Origin: Christensenellaceae bacterium
Lineage (GTDB): Bacteria; Bacillota; Clostridia; Christensenellales; Aristaeellaceae
Length of the DNA: 64,000 nt
NCBI GenBank assembly: GCA_012837835.1
Contig: DUQK01000037.1
Location: 1 to 64,000, forward strand
Reading direction: 5' to 3'
A program made the translations under genes and the position numbers. Below the pieces are notes generated by a model, which saw only the letters and a list, made by a program, of their open reading frames with translations, was not told the origin of the DNA and made no database searches. The first letter of the stretch is position 1. Every line of letters begins with the position of its first letter. This document shows, in pieces, positions 18,656 to 28,232 of this stretch.

Positions 18656-19828
18656 ATGGATAATTTTACATTTCATATACCAACGCAGTTTGTGTTCGGT
18701 AAGTCTGCGGAAATGCAAACAGGAAAAAAGCTTAAGGAACTTGGGCTTAAAAATGTACTTATAGTGTATGGTACAGGCTCTGTTGTGCGTTCGGGTTTAT
18801 TGGATAGGGTTAAAAAATCTCTTAAAGATAGCGATGTTAGTTTTCTGGAGCTTGGGGGCATAGTGCCAAACCCTGTTGATGGACCTGTATACGAGGGCAT
18901 ACGCATTGGCAGGGAAAATAATATAGACTGTGTGCTTGGGCTTGGCGGCGGCAGCGCGCTTGATACCGCCAAGGCTATAGCTGTCGGTATACCCTACAAT
19001 GGAGATTTCTGGGATTTCTATGCAGATAAAGCCACTGTAGAGGAAGCGCTGCCAGTAATTTCAGTGCTTACAATAGCTGCTGCAGGTAGCGAAAGCAGCA
19101 ATAGCAGCGTAATAACCAAAGAGGAAATACCGCTTAAAAAAGGGCTAAAAACCGAAAAAATTCGTCCGGTATTGGCGTTCTTAAACCCGGAACTTACATT
19201 CACGGTACCTGCAATACAGAAGGCTTACGGCATTGCCGATATGATGGCGCATATATTCGAGCGCTATTTTACAAACACAAAGGATGTACTTTTAACTGAC
19301 GAGCTATGCGAAGCGGTTCTAAGAACAATAATAAAATCAGGCTCAAAAATGTTGTTTAATTCGCAGGATTATGCTTCACATGCGGATATTATGTGGGCAG
19401 GAACTCTTGCACATAACGATACTTTGGCAACCGGCAGGCAGCAGGATTGGAGCTGCCACGGCATAGCGCACGGTATTTCCGCACGCTTTGGCGCAGCACA
19501 CGGAGCAACGCTTGCTGTGTTGTTCCCTTTCTGGATGTTGCACCAATTACACCACGATGTGGAACGTTTCTATCGCTTTGCTGTAAAAGTTATGGGTGTA
19601 GATGAGCAGGGAAACCATGAAGCTGCAGCTATAGAAGGCATAAATAAACTGCGCACATTTTTTGATTCCTTAGGTCTTCCGCATTCTCTAAAGACTTTCG
19701 GTGTAACTGAAGAAGCTCTGCCCGAACTGGTTGACGATGTAAAGTTAAATGATGAAGGGACAATAGGTTTCTTTAAACCACTTACCAAGGAAGATATTTT
19801 GGCAATATACAAAGCAGCTCTTAAATAA
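18656..19828 (+). CDS. Iron-containing alcohol dehydrogenase (butanol dehydrogenase/YqhD type)
   Basis: Cytoplasmic NAD(P)H-dependent alcohol dehydrogenase of 390 residues, reducing aldehydes to alcohols. The N-terminal half carries the dinucleotide-binding GLGGGSALDTAKAIA. The helical C-terminal half has the metal-binding His residues in DMMAHIFERYF and SCHGIAHGISARFGAAHGA. The overall pattern matches the BdhA/YqhD group of type III alcohol dehydrogenases. ATG 18656 follows CGGAGGG; the upstream in-frame TTG lies in the promoter. It has its own promoter and overlaps tadA tail to tail by 8 bp. It could serve redox balancing in fermentation or aldehyde detoxification. Confidence 0.9.
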   Translation: MDNFTFHIPTQFVFGKSAEMQTGKKLKELGLKNVLIVYGTGSVVRSGLLDRVKKSLKDSDVSFLELGGIVPNPVDGPVYEGIRIGRENNIDCVLGLGGGSALDTAKAIAVGIPYNGDFWDFYADKATVEEALPVISVLTIAAAGSESSNSSVITKEEIPLKKGLKTEKIRPVLAFLNPELTFTVPAIQKAYGIADMMAHIFERYFTNTKDVLLTDELCEAVLRTIIKSGSKMLFNSQDYASHADIMWAGTLAHNDTLATGRQQDWSCHGIAHGISARFGAAHGATLAVLFPFWMLHQLHHDVERFYRFAVKVMGVDEQGNHEAAAIEGINKLRTFFDSLGLPHSLKTFGVTEEALPELVDDVKLNDEGTIGFFKPLTKEDILAIYKAALK

Positions 19829-20267
19829 GCCGCTTTTTGCTGAAAAAATCATCTAGTAGTTCAGCGCATTCTTCTTCCAATACCCCGCCTATTACTTTAA
19901 CATTTATTGAAAATGCGGGGTCTTCTGGCAGGCAGTATAGGCTTCCGCAGCAGCCGTATTGCTCATCAAATGCGCCAAAAACAAGGGTGTCTATACCGGA
20001 TAGCATAATAGCCCCTGCGCACATGGGGCAGGGCTCAAGCGTTACATAAAGTGTGCAACCTGTAAGTCTTCTTGTACCAAGTTTCTGTGCTGCATATTCT
20101 ATAGCCAGCATTTCCGCGTGTGCTGTTGGACTGGCTAGCTTTTCCCTTTCATTGTGGGCGGCGGATACGATTTTTCCGTCTTTTACTATAACAGCGCCTA
20201 TGGGCACATCATCGCCGGATTTTTTCGCTTCATCTATTGCAAGTTTCATCCATTTCTCGTGAACCAT
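19821..20267 (-). CDS. tadA: tRNA-specific adenosine deaminase TadA
   Basis: Zinc deaminase of 148 residues that converts A34 of tRNA-Arg(ACG) to inosine. The catalytic HAE motif is in TAHAEMLAIEYAA and the zinc cysteines are in EPCPMCAGAI, both at the positions usual for TadA. ATG 20267 follows GGAGGG by 5 nt; the longer frame upstream would overlap the divergent nitroreductase gene. It is transcribed opposite to its neighbours and ends inside the last codons of the dehydrogenase gene. Confidence 0.93.
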   Translation of the reverse strand: MVHEKWMKLAIDEAKKSGDDVPIGAVIVKDGKIVSAAHNEREKLASPTAHAEMLAIEYAAQKLGTRRLTGCTLYVTLEPCPMCAGAIMLSGIDTLVFGAFDEQYGCCGSLYCLPEDPAFSINVKVIGGVLEEECAELLDDFFSKKRLI

Positions 20268-20316
20268 AAAATCCCTCCGTTTAGGATATTTTAACACATT
20301 ATTGAAAGGAGTACAT

Positions 20317-20868
20317 ATGAAAAACGAAGTTTTACACATAATTTCAAAAAGACGTAGCCACAGAAGCTATGCCGATACCCAAGTTACCGATGAACAGCTT
20401 AATAAAATACTAAAGGCTGCCATGGAATCTCCGTCTGCTGTAAACCGTCAACCTTGGCATTTTACAGTGGTGCAAGATGCAGATGTATTGCAACGTATAC
20501 ATGAAGCCGCAAAATCCGTAGCCATAACCAGAGATGATTGCAGCCCTAGGTATAAAGACGATTCATTCCAGATTTTCTATAATGCGCCAACTGTAATATT
20601 TATTTCCGCGGATGATTCCAGATATTCTCAGATAGACAGTGGAATTGCCGTGCAAAACATTGCACTTGCTGCTGAGAGCCTTGGGCTTGGAAGCGTAATA
20701 CTGGGTCTTCCCCGCGATGCTTTTTTCAGCGACCAAAAAGAAGAACTTGAAAAAATACTCAATTTTCCTGAGGGTTACAGCTTTAAAATAGCTATATCTA
20801 TAGGTACGCCCACAGACGATAAGCCTGCACATCAACATAAAGAGGGAAAAATCAGCTTTGTAAAATAA
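20317..20868 (+). CDS. Nitroreductase-family flavoprotein
   Basis: FMN-dependent oxidoreductase of 183 residues. The N-terminal RRSHRSYAD and MESPSAVNRQPWHFTVV segments are the FMN-binding signatures of the nitroreductase family. The central DSGIAVQNIALAAESLGLGS motif is also typical. The physiological substrate cannot be read from sequence; quinones, nitroaromatics or flavins are known for the family. ATG 20317 follows AAAGGAG by 5 nt; a TTG five codons earlier is rejected. It is divergent from tadA, with under 50 bp between the starts, so both promoters lie in or near that gap. Confidence 0.88.
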   Translation: MKNEVLHIISKRRSHRSYADTQVTDEQLNKILKAAMESPSAVNRQPWHFTVVQDADVLQRIHEAAKSVAITRDDCSPRYKDDSFQIFYNAPTVIFISADDSRYSQIDSGIAVQNIALAAESLGLGSVILGLPRDAFFSDQKEELEKILNFPEGYSFKIAISIGTPTDDKPAHQHKEGKISFVK

Positions 20869-20949
20869 TACAAATATGTTTCTATATTCCCTCGTTTCGT
20901 GTTATAATTCTACTGACTTTATTCTGTAAGGAAGTAAATGGAGGTAGGA

Positions 20950-23900
20950 ATGCTTAAAGCAGGTGGCAGGTTCTGCGTAGCGCTTATTGTACTTATACTC
21001 TTAATCAGCATAGTACCATATACTTTTGCTGAGGGTGCTGCGCAGATAAGCGGGCAAGTTTTTATAGACAAAGATCAGGATGGCTTTGCGGATAGCCCCA
21101 GGCAAGGTCTAAGCGGGGTGGATATTTCGCTTATAAAATACGATAATGGTTCTGAAACCACGGTTGCAACAGCCATTTCCGGTGAGGGCGGCGCTTTTAA
21201 TTTGCCCGGCGTGGCTGACGGAACATACTATGTAAAAGTGCTGCTAACTGGTAACTACATAGCAGCGCCTATGGTGGAAGGGGGAAGCTTTCTTCTGCCA
21301 AGCTCCGGTAATTCCGGCAGAACGCCTTTGTTTAACGTTGTAGGCGGAAGTTCCATAAATATAAACCTTGGCGCTACAATTAAGGGCGGTTCTGTTAAGG
21401 TCATAGCCTTTGGCGATGAAAATGCAAACGGCGGAAGGTTCTCTTCTGAGCCGTTCATTCGTGATGCACTTGTAGAAGCGATATACGAATACGGTGGAAT
21501 GGAATATGTAATCGCTTCCACCATGACAAATAAAGAGGGAATAGCTACTCTGCGCAATTTAAGCCCCGGTTTATACCGTATCGCAGTTACATTGCCCGAC
21601 CCGTATATAATAGGACCGCTTGGCGAAAAGATAAACACATTTTATAACTGTATAGTGCCTTCGGATTCAAGCCGTGGCATGTCTGAACCGCTTTATCTAA
21701 AAGGCGGCGGAAGCTTAGGGCTTGGTGCTGGCGGCGTGCTTACGGGCAAAGCCAATGGCTTAATATGGCTTGATTCTAACCACAACGGTATAAAAGATGC
21801 CGGCGAGGGTGGAATGCAGGGCGTAAAGCTTGTGCTTTCAAACCCCGCTTCAGGCGTTCAAAGAGAGATAGAAACCTCGCTTGAAGGCAGCTACTTGTTT
21901 GAGCAGCTTCAGGAAGGGCATTACTCGCTTAACATTGAACTTCCACAGGGGTACATGTTTGCCCCTAAGGGGGAGTCAGCTATAAGCTCTGCATTCTCTA
22001 CTTCAGGGTCGCTTAATTTTAGTGTTGCACTTGGACAAACGACAAACGTACCTGTGGTTGGTGTTGTACCTGCATCAAGTATAGGAGTAAAAGTATTCCA
22101 TGATGAAATGCCTGATGGTTTTTATTCGGAAGGGGAGCGGCCTTTTTCAGGTGCCGATATAAGGCTTGATTGCGCCGGTGAATCTAAAAATATTGCTACT
22201 GATGAAAATGGCGTAGCATTTTTCCCGATTGTACCTTCAGGTGAAGCTACTATTACTTGTACGCTCCCGCAAGGTCAGGTGTTCAGCGTATCAGCCGAAG
22301 GGGAAAATGCTAATTTCTTATACAGCGATGTTGCTTCAAGTAAGTTGAGCAGAGTAATCAAAATAGAGCCTGAAACGGATAGCAGTTTCTTTATTGCGGT
22401 TACATTGCCATCTTCAATCTCCGGCGCTGTGTTTGACGATGCGAATATAAGCGGCATATACGATGAAGGCGAGGGCTTTATAGAAGGTGTAGAGATACAC
22501 GCTGTAAATTCAGCAGGAAATATCGTTTCCAGCGCCACCAGCGATGAAAATGGTAACTATACATTGTCTAACCTCTTACCTAGTGAATATAAAGTACGCT
22601 TTGTGATTAAGTCCCCGTATATCTTTTCTGATACGTCAAATACGGGTGCTGCAATGGAAAATAAAGTAGTGCTTCAAACCCCTGAATATGGTGAAACCAA
22701 TGCTATTATGTTGTCCCCTGCGGAGAATTATCTCAATGTTGATGCCGCAGTGTTCAAATCTGCACTTGTAAATGGGAGCGTGCTATTTGGTTACCCAGAT
22801 GAAGGCTTCTCCGGAAATTTAGGAGGGGTTGAAGGTGTAAGCGTTTCCCTTCTTAATGAGGATTTAATGCCTGTATCTGAATATACTGTAGCTTATACCG
22901 ATTCAAGCGGTAATTTCTCATTAAAGGGAGCATTGCCGGGGAAATACTATTTAAGCTATAAACTTCCTGAAGGCATGGTATTTTCAAACCCCAAGTTAGA
23001 ATCAGGCAATATGATAACGGATTCTTTCACACTGCAAAGCAGCGATTTACGGCAGGAAAATGCAGTCTATGCTGTTAAAACTTCAAACATAACAGGCAAG
23101 GTTTTTGTGGATAACGATGTTGATGGCAAATTCTCTGAAGGCGATACACCTCTATTTGGGGAATTAATCAGCTTAACTAGCGGTAATGAACTTATGTATA
23201 TAGCTACTGTGGATGCAGAAGGCAACTATATTATACCAGCTCTTAGACCTGGAAAATATGGCATTAAGCTTACATTGCCTGAGGGGTATCTAGTTGCGCT
23301 ATGTAATGGCAGCCCCTTTGTTCCGGCTGTATCAAACAGCACAGTGAGTGAAATCATAGTAAATATGGGCGAAAACATAACTATAGATGCAGCGGCTTCG
23401 CCCTCAGCAAGCTTAAGTATTTCAAGTTTTTACGATAATAACTTAAGTGCAGCTGTTGATGAAAATGATGTACCCTATCAGATGGCAAATGTGGTGATTT
23501 CAAATAAAAGCTTTGATGCGGTATATGAGGTTACTACAGATGAAAAAGGTTTCGCTACTATACCTGCGCTTCATATAGGTGATTATACATTTAGTATTAC
23601 ACTGCCAAATGACCATGCTGTATTTTCGCCTAAGGCTACGCCAAACAAAGGCGCGTGGGAAGGTACATTTTCTGTAAATGATATTAATTCTATGCTAAAT
23701 ATTGCAACGGTGCAGTTTGGCGGGCTATCCGGCGCTGTATGGAACATAGGCGGGGGCAATGAAAGCATAGCTAATGTAACTATAGAGCTATACTATGCAA
23801 ATGGTACTCTTGCAGCGAAAGCGTTAACCGGCGCTGAGGGTAATTATAGCTTTACAAATATGTATCCCGGGGAATATTATATTAAATCTCAGATACATGC

Positions 23901-24492
23901 AGGCTACCGCTATGCACGCGCAGTTGATGCGGCAACTCGTACTAGTATAATACTGTCAGAGGGTGTAAATACAAAGGCTGAAAGTGGGCAGTCCGATATT
24001 ATTTCGCTCAACATGGGCGAATTTAAGACAAATCAAGACATAGGCATGGGGGCTATGGGTCAGCTTGGGGACTTCGCTTGGTTAGACCTTGATGGCGATG
24101 GCATGCAGGATGAGGGTGAGCCCGGTATACCTGACCTTACTATACGCATGTATCAGTACGGCGAGCTTGCTGCAGAAACCAAAACCGATGCTTACGGCAG
24201 GTATATGTTTGAATCCCTTTATCCCGGAGAATATACGCTTGTGGCTATTGCTCCTGCAGAACTTGCGTCAACACGCCGGCAGACTGAGTTTGTATTGGTT
24301 GGGAGCATATTACCCGAAAACCAAACGGGCGAAGTAAAGGCGGAGGGCGTTATGGTGCCGAGCAAAGCGCGCAACTTAAATGCAGACCTTGGCTTTAAGC
24401 TTGTAAGCCCAGGCGTATACCCTGCAAATATGTTGAACCTGCCCACTAAGGACTGGACGCCTCTAGTTCCATATGAACCACTGAGGAGGTAA
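20950..24492 (+). CDS. Large secreted protein with about ten SdrD_B/Cna-B-like repeats
   Basis: Secreted protein of 1180 residues. The signal peptide (about 1-28, ending YTFAEGAA) is followed by about ten repeats of the SdrD_B type. Each begins with a G.VF.D.N.DG...EGE pattern (for example ISGQVFIDKDQDGFAD and LGDFAWLDLDGDGMQDEGE) and ends with a GNY.F..L.PG.Y...LP pattern. The DxDxDG loops suggest calcium binding. No LPXTG signal or C-terminal helix is present, so the protein is either released or held by other means. ATG 20950 has GGAGG 5 nt upstream; ATG 20938 is the alternative. A TATAAT lies at 20903-20908. The gene is followed closely by a binding-protein gene and a GHMP kinase gene. 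Confidence 0.85.
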   Translation: MLKAGGRFCVALIVLILLISIVPYTFAEGAAQISGQVFIDKDQDGFADSPRQGLSGVDISLIKYDNGSETTVATAISGEGGAFNLPGVADGTYYVKVLLTGNYIAAPMVEGGSFLLPSSGNSGRTPLFNVVGGSSININLGATIKGGSVKVIAFGDENANGGRFSSEPFIRDALVEAIYEYGGMEYVIASTMTNKEGIATLRNLSPGLYRIAVTLPDPYIIGPLGEKINTFYNCIVPSDSSRGMSEPLYLKGGGSLGLGAGGVLTGKANGLIWLDSNHNGIKDAGEGGMQGVKLVLSNPASGVQREIETSLEGSYLFEQLQEGHYSLNIELPQGYMFAPKGESAISSAFSTSGSLNFSVALGQTTNVPVVGVVPASSIGVKVFHDEMPDGFYSEGERPFSGADIRLDCAGESKNIATDENGVAFFPIVPSGEATITCTLPQGQVFSVSAEGENANFLYSDVASSKLSRVIKIEPETDSSFFIAVTLPSSISGAVFDDANISGIYDEGEGFIEGVEIHAVNSAGNIVSSATSDENGNYTLSNLLPSEYKVRFVIKSPYIFSDTSNTGAAMENKVVLQTPEYGETNAIMLSPAENYLNVDAAVFKSALVNGSVLFGYPDEGFSGNLGGVEGVSVSLLNEDLMPVSEYTVAYTDSSGNFSLKGALPGKYYLSYKLPEGMVFSNPKLESGNMITDSFTLQSSDLRQENAVYAVKTSNITGKVFVDNDVDGKFSEGDTPLFGELISLTSGNELMYIATVDAEGNYIIPALRPGKYGIKLTLPEGYLVALCNGSPFVPAVSNSTVSEIIVNMGENITIDAAASPSASLSISSFYDNNLSAAVDENDVPYQMANVVISNKSFDAVYEVTTDEKGFATIPALHIGDYTFSITLPNDHAVFSPKATPNKGAWEGTFSVNDINSMLNIATVQFGGLSGAVWNIGGGNESIANVTIELYYANGTLAAKALTGAEGNYSFTNMYPGEYYIKSQIHAGYRYARAVDAATRTSIILSEGVNTKAESGQSDIISLNMGEFKTNQDIGMGAMGQLGDFAWLDLDGDGMQDEGEPGIPDLTIRMYQYGELAAETKTDAYGRYMFESLYPGEYTLVAIAPAELASTRRQTEFVLVGSILPENQTGEVKAEGVMVPSKARNLNADLGFKLVSPGVYPANMLNLPTKDWTPLVPYEPLRR

Positions 24493-24500
24493 TCGATAGG

Positions 24501-26003
24501 ATGAAATTTTTCCGTACCTTAATATCTTTTATTGCCGTAATATGCATTACGGCAATTCCTGCTTTGGCGGGCAGCGAGTTTACTATGGCGGGTTATGACC
24601 CTGAGGACGTATACCGCAGCTGGGAGAGCAACCTCTTTTTTGAGCGCATGGAGGAGCGCAGCGGCATATCCTTTAATTTTAATCAGTTTACCGATAAAAA
24701 AGCATGGCAAGACGAACTTAAGCGCTATAAATCGGGTAAAAATCTGCCTGATGTGCTTTTTAAGGCGGAGCTAAGCCCCGCTATGATGATTGAGCTTTAT
24801 AGTGAAGGCGTTATTATTGACCTAAAGCCATATCTAGCTGAACATGCTCCAAATCTATGGAAACTGCTTAATGATAACCCTGAATATATGGAGGAAACCT
24901 CTCTTCCAACAGGGGAAATAGTAGCGCTTCCTCATATAGATTTTATGCCACTGCAAAACTGCATGTGGGTAAATACCAAGTGGCTGAATAGGCTTGGTTT
25001 ATCTATGCCGGAGGATAGAGAGTCCTTCACTGAAATGCTAATAGCATTTAAAAATGAAGACCCTAACGGCAACGGTTCAAGCGATGAAATACCATTAAGC
25101 TTTATTGGCGCTTATGACTTAAAGTATTTAGCTCATTCCTTTGGCATTGTAGCTAACGATTTTAATATATACGAGAAAGACGGTAAGGCTTACTTTGCCC
25201 CGCTTGATAATGAGTTTCGCAATTTTATCAAGTGGCTAAGAGAACTATACGACAATAAACTGCTGGACGAGCAGGGCTTCTTTCAGGCGGATATGCTAAG
25301 GCGCGTTACCGATGCTAAATCCACTCAAAAATACGGTGTGTTAGTATGTCCTATAGTATCTCAAGTGTTACCACAGGAATGGTCTAAGGATTATTCAGTA
25401 ATTCCTCCGCTTGAGTTTGAGGGTAATAAAATATACCGCCGCCTTTCATCGCCTGTTACAAGCGGAACATTTGTCATAACATCAAAATGTGAAAGTCCGG
25501 AAACCATGCTTAAATGGGTTGACTACCTTTATAGTTTAGATGGCGCGATACTTGCAAGCGAAGGCATAGAAAATATAGACTATGTAATAGACGGCGATGG
25601 TAGCTGGCGCAAGACCGCAAGCGCGCAGAGCGCGGATTTTCTATCAAGAACTGCAATCACCACAGGCGCAGCTCCTCCAGGAATTACTTCTACAAGCTTT
25701 CAGGATAAGTTTTTTGATGATAATGTTCGTCATATAACTCAGCAAATAAAACTTATGAGCGATTATGTTGTAAGCACTTTTCCGCCCATTAATCTGAGCT
25801 TTCAGCAGGAGGAGGAACTTATCCCCATGCAGGACGAGATAGGCAGATATGTAGATGAGTCTATCGCTAGGTGGGTAATAGGCGAATGGGATATAGACGA
25901 TGAAAGTTTCAAAGAATTTGAAAGCGGGCTTAGAGAAAGGCAGCTTGAAAGCTTTATGGCGTTTTGGCAGCAATTATTGGACAACAGAAAGGAAGCTAAA
26001 TAG
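24501..26003 (+). CDS. Orphan extracellular solute-binding protein
   Basis: Exported protein of 500 residues resembling the large family 1 solute-binding proteins of Clostridia (LipO/YtcQ type). Signal peptide residues 1-22 end in IPALAGS; no lipobox Cys is seen. Typical segments are EERSGISFNFNQFTD, PDVLFKAELSP and MWVNTKWLNRLGLSMPED. The ATG follows GAGGAGGTAA, 8 bp after the SdrD_B gene. No permease or ATPase genes adjoin it, so it either serves a transporter encoded elsewhere or acts as a sensor. Its stop overlaps the GTG of the next gene (TAGTG). Confidence 0.8.
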   Translation: MKFFRTLISFIAVICITAIPALAGSEFTMAGYDPEDVYRSWESNLFFERMEERSGISFNFNQFTDKKAWQDELKRYKSGKNLPDVLFKAELSPAMMIELYSEGVIIDLKPYLAEHAPNLWKLLNDNPEYMEETSLPTGEIVALPHIDFMPLQNCMWVNTKWLNRLGLSMPEDRESFTEMLIAFKNEDPNGNGSSDEIPLSFIGAYDLKYLAHSFGIVANDFNIYEKDGKAYFAPLDNEFRNFIKWLRELYDNKLLDEQGFFQADMLRRVTDAKSTQKYGVLVCPIVSQVLPQEWSKDYSVIPPLEFEGNKIYRRLSSPVTSGTFVITSKCESPETMLKWVDYLYSLDGAILASEGIENIDYVIDGDGSWRKTASAQSADFLSRTAITTGAAPPGITSTSFQDKFFDDNVRHITQQIKLMSDYVVSTFPPINLSFQQEEELIPMQDEIGRYVDESIARWVIGEWDIDDESFKEFESGLRERQLESFMAFWQQLLDNRKEAK

Positions 26004-27283
26004 TGAATTATGATATATTGAGGCGTAAACTTACTTCAACCGATGCTATGGCGGTGTTTAGGCGCCTTTACGGTCTTAAAAATGAGGGATATTCTCACCA
26101 GATGACAAGGTATTCTCAGCTTGTAAAACGGCATGAGGAGATATACAATAACGAAGAATCTCTTTGCATTATAAGCTCCCCCGGGCGCTGCGAAATTATA
26201 GGCAATCATACAGACCATAACAAGGGTATAGTGCTTGCCGCGGCAATAAATGTAGATGCGCTTGCCTGCGTTTCAAAAAGCAATGATAATATTGTCAGCA
26301 TTTACTCTGAAGGCTATGAACCTGTAAATATAGATTTAAGTAACATATCGCCTGTTGTTGGCGAAGAGGGCACAAGCGCCTCGCTAGTTAGAGGGATAGC
26401 TTCACGCATGGCGGAACTGGGCTATAAGATAGGCGGTTTTGATGCCGTTATAACATCAGATGTGCTTGGCGGCAGCGGTATATCATCTTCCGCAGCGTTT
26501 GAGGTGCTATGCGTTTCTGTTATGGACCATCTATACAACGGCTTTTCTATGTCAGCTCCGCTGCGTGCTAAGGTTTCACAATATGCTGAAAACAATTACT
26601 TTATGAAACCAAGTGGGCTTATGGACCAGATGGCAGCTTCTGTTGGCGGTTTAGTCGCTATAGATTTTAGAAATGATGAGCCACAAATCACTCATCTAAC
26701 ACACTCATTTGCGGAGCATGACCATGCTATGGCGATTGTAGCGCCAGGCGGCAGCCATGATGATTTAACTGATGAATACGCTTCTATACCTGAGGATATG
26801 TTAAGCGTAGCAAGGTTTTTTAATGAGGATTGCCTTCGCAAAGTAAGGCGCGAACAGGTACTTCATTCTATTTTAGAATTAAGAAAGTCCGTAAGCGATA
26901 AGGCTATACTTAGAGCACTGCATTTCTTTAATGAGAATGACAGGGTGCAGCAGGCGGTGGCCGCACTTCAAAATGACGATTTTGAAAGCTTCCTTGACGC
27001 GCTTAATAAGTCCGGAATTTCAAGCTGGACTATGCTTCAAAATGTTGTAGTGCCATGTGATAGCACTCAGCCGCTTGCGCTTTCTCAGGCGTTAGCAAAT
27101 GAAATACTTAGCGGAACAGGCGCTTCAAGGGTGCATGGCGGCGGTTTTGCAGGTACTACTCTGCATATAGTGCCGAATGATAAAATACAGGTATTCAAAG
27201 AAGAGATGGACGCTGCATTTGGCTTCGGCGCTTGTAGTATAGTAGATGTGCGTCCTGATGGCGCATGTGTAGCGTTTGCTTAG
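26003..27283 (+). CDS. Galactokinase-like GHMP kinase
   Basis: Sugar kinase of 426 residues. Motif 1 is GRCEIIGNHTDHNKG (about 61-75), motif 2 GGSGISSSAAFE with the ATP-binding loop, the catalytic Asp lies in GLMDQMAAS, and motif 3 is VHGGGFAGTTL. Classical GalK has GEHTDYN; here the Glu is Asn68 and the Tyr is His. Asn and His at these sites occur, from memory, in a group of clostridial proteins annotated as galactokinase, so the substrate may be galactose or a related sugar. GTG 26003 overlaps the previous stop, so it is translated together with the binding protein. No galT or galE lies nearby. Confidence 0.8.
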   Translation: MNYDILRRKLTSTDAMAVFRRLYGLKNEGYSHQMTRYSQLVKRHEEIYNNEESLCIISSPGRCEIIGNHTDHNKGIVLAAAINVDALACVSKSNDNIVSIYSEGYEPVNIDLSNISPVVGEEGTSASLVRGIASRMAELGYKIGGFDAVITSDVLGGSGISSSAAFEVLCVSVMDHLYNGFSMSAPLRAKVSQYAENNYFMKPSGLMDQMAASVGGLVAIDFRNDEPQITHLTHSFAEHDHAMAIVAPGGSHDDLTDEYASIPEDMLSVARFFNEDCLRKVRREQVLHSILELRKSVSDKAILRALHFFNENDRVQQAVAALQNDDFESFLDALNKSGISSWTMLQNVVVPCDSTQPLALSQALANEILSGTGASRVHGGGFAGTTLHIVPNDKIQVFKEEMDAAFGFGACSIVDVRPDGACVAFA

Positions 27284-27330
27284 TAAATAATATTTTTTAA
27301 TGGGGGTAGTATAATAAATATTATCCTCTT

Positions 27331-27927
27331 TTATTGTGTCTGTTTTTCCCACAGATTTTTAAGCATAGGGTAACTTACAGCGCATATGGCAAGCGCCAAT
27401 AGGGTTTCAGGCAACATATACGATATATTATATATAAGTGAATAATGCCAACCTGCAAGCCCCCCTTCATTAGGCCAGAGAGCATCCCATATAAGCCAGC
27501 CGGACAGGAAATGGCATATAAACCGCAGAAAATAGGAAAATACTATCCCAATAAGAATGTTTAACAGTTTATTCCTGCCTATATTTTTAAATATGGAGCT
27601 TAAACCTATAACGCTGAAAGCTATTATATAGTCAAGTAATATTATAGCTATTGCATATGTGGCGTTTGGGGCATATGTAATGTTGTTTATGCCAAGTATT
27701 AGCTGTATTAATGATAGCACGAATGCGGAAAACATTCCCCATTTTACGCCCCTTCTGTGGCTTATTAAAACTACCGGCAGCATGCTGCCAAAGGTAACGC
27801 TCCCGCCCATAAGCCAAGGCGAATGCAGCGTTAAAAAGGGGAGCGAGAGCAGGGTTGAAATTGCAAGAAGCAAGGCGGTTTCAACAAGCCTTATTGTGTT
27901 TTGGTGTCTGTTTTCTGTTTTAATCAT
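27331..27927 (-). CDS. thiT: Thiamine ECF transporter substrate-binding component ThiT
   Basis: Integral membrane S-component of 198 residues that captures thiamine and works with a shared EcfA/A'/T module, not present here. Six hydrophobic segments are seen, with the ThiT-like GGSVTFGSMLPVVLISHRRG and FLRFICHFLSGWLIW stretches. ATG 27927 follows AAAGGAAAC. The upstream leader holds a complete TPP riboswitch and an intrinsic terminator, which supports the thiamine assignment independently. The gene stands alone on the minus strand. Confidence 0.93.
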   Translation of the reverse strand: MIKTENRHQNTIRLVETALLLAISTLLSLPFLTLHSPWLMGGSVTFGSMLPVVLISHRRGVKWGMFSAFVLSLIQLILGINNITYAPNATYAIAIILLDYIIAFSVIGLSSIFKNIGRNKLLNILIGIVFSYFLRFICHFLSGWLIWDALWPNEGGLAGWHYSLIYNISYMLPETLLALAICAVSYPMLKNLWEKQTQ

Positions 27928-27950
27928 AATGTTTCCTTTCTTTATCCGTA

Positions 27951-27983
27951 GAAAAGGAAAATGCTTTGCGGAAAGCAAAGCAT
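27951..27983 (-). terminator. Terminator in the thiT leader (expression platform)
   Basis: On the minus strand ATGCTTTGC and GCAAAGCAT form a 9-bp stem with a 5-nt loop, followed by TTTCCTTTTC. It lies between the TPP aptamer and the thiT start, so TPP binding probably promotes termination. Confidence 0.75.
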
Positions 27984-27997
27984 GTAGTTAAACTTTT

Positions 27998-28080
27998 CTT
28001 TCCTACGCCGGCATTACCCGGATCAGGTTCTAGGGTTCTAAGCTTCGCTTAATCTCAGCCGAATAAATTCAGCACCCCTG
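27998..28080 (-). ncRNA. TPP (thiamine pyrophosphate) riboswitch
   Basis: The minus strand carries the conserved aptamer parts in order: GGGGTGC, GGCTGAGA, ACCCTAGAACCTGATC, then GGGTAATGCCGGCGTAGGA. This is the THI-box. It precedes a terminator hairpin and thiT. Confidence 0.96.
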
Positions 28081-28097
28081 CTAATAAATATGGCTTA

Positions 28098-28125
28098 ATT
28101 ATACCAAAGGAATTATATTTGTCAA
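28098..28125 (-). promoter_or_regulatory. Promoter of the TPP riboswitch/thiT transcript
   Basis: Minus strand TTGACA (28125-28120) and TATAAT (28103-28098), spacer 16 bp, directly upstream of the aptamer. Confidence 0.75.
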
Positions 28126-28158
28126 ACGAATTAAAAAGGTACTGATACAAACGCTTAT

Positions 28159-28187
28159 TTTACAAGGGTTTTGTAAAATGCTATAAT
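28159..28187 (+). promoter_or_regulatory. Promoter of the topoisomerase operon
   Basis: TTTACA (28159-28164) and TATAAT (28182-28187) with a 17-bp spacer, 45 bp before the parE start. Confidence 0.75.
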
Positions 28188-28232
28188 TATTCGGATTATT
28201 TTGTGGAGCATATCTACAAGTAAAGGAGTATT

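Noticed and set aside
24450..24492. LPXTG-like LPTKD at the end of the SdrD_B protein
   Set aside because: The Gly is missing and no hydrophobic helix or basic tail follows.
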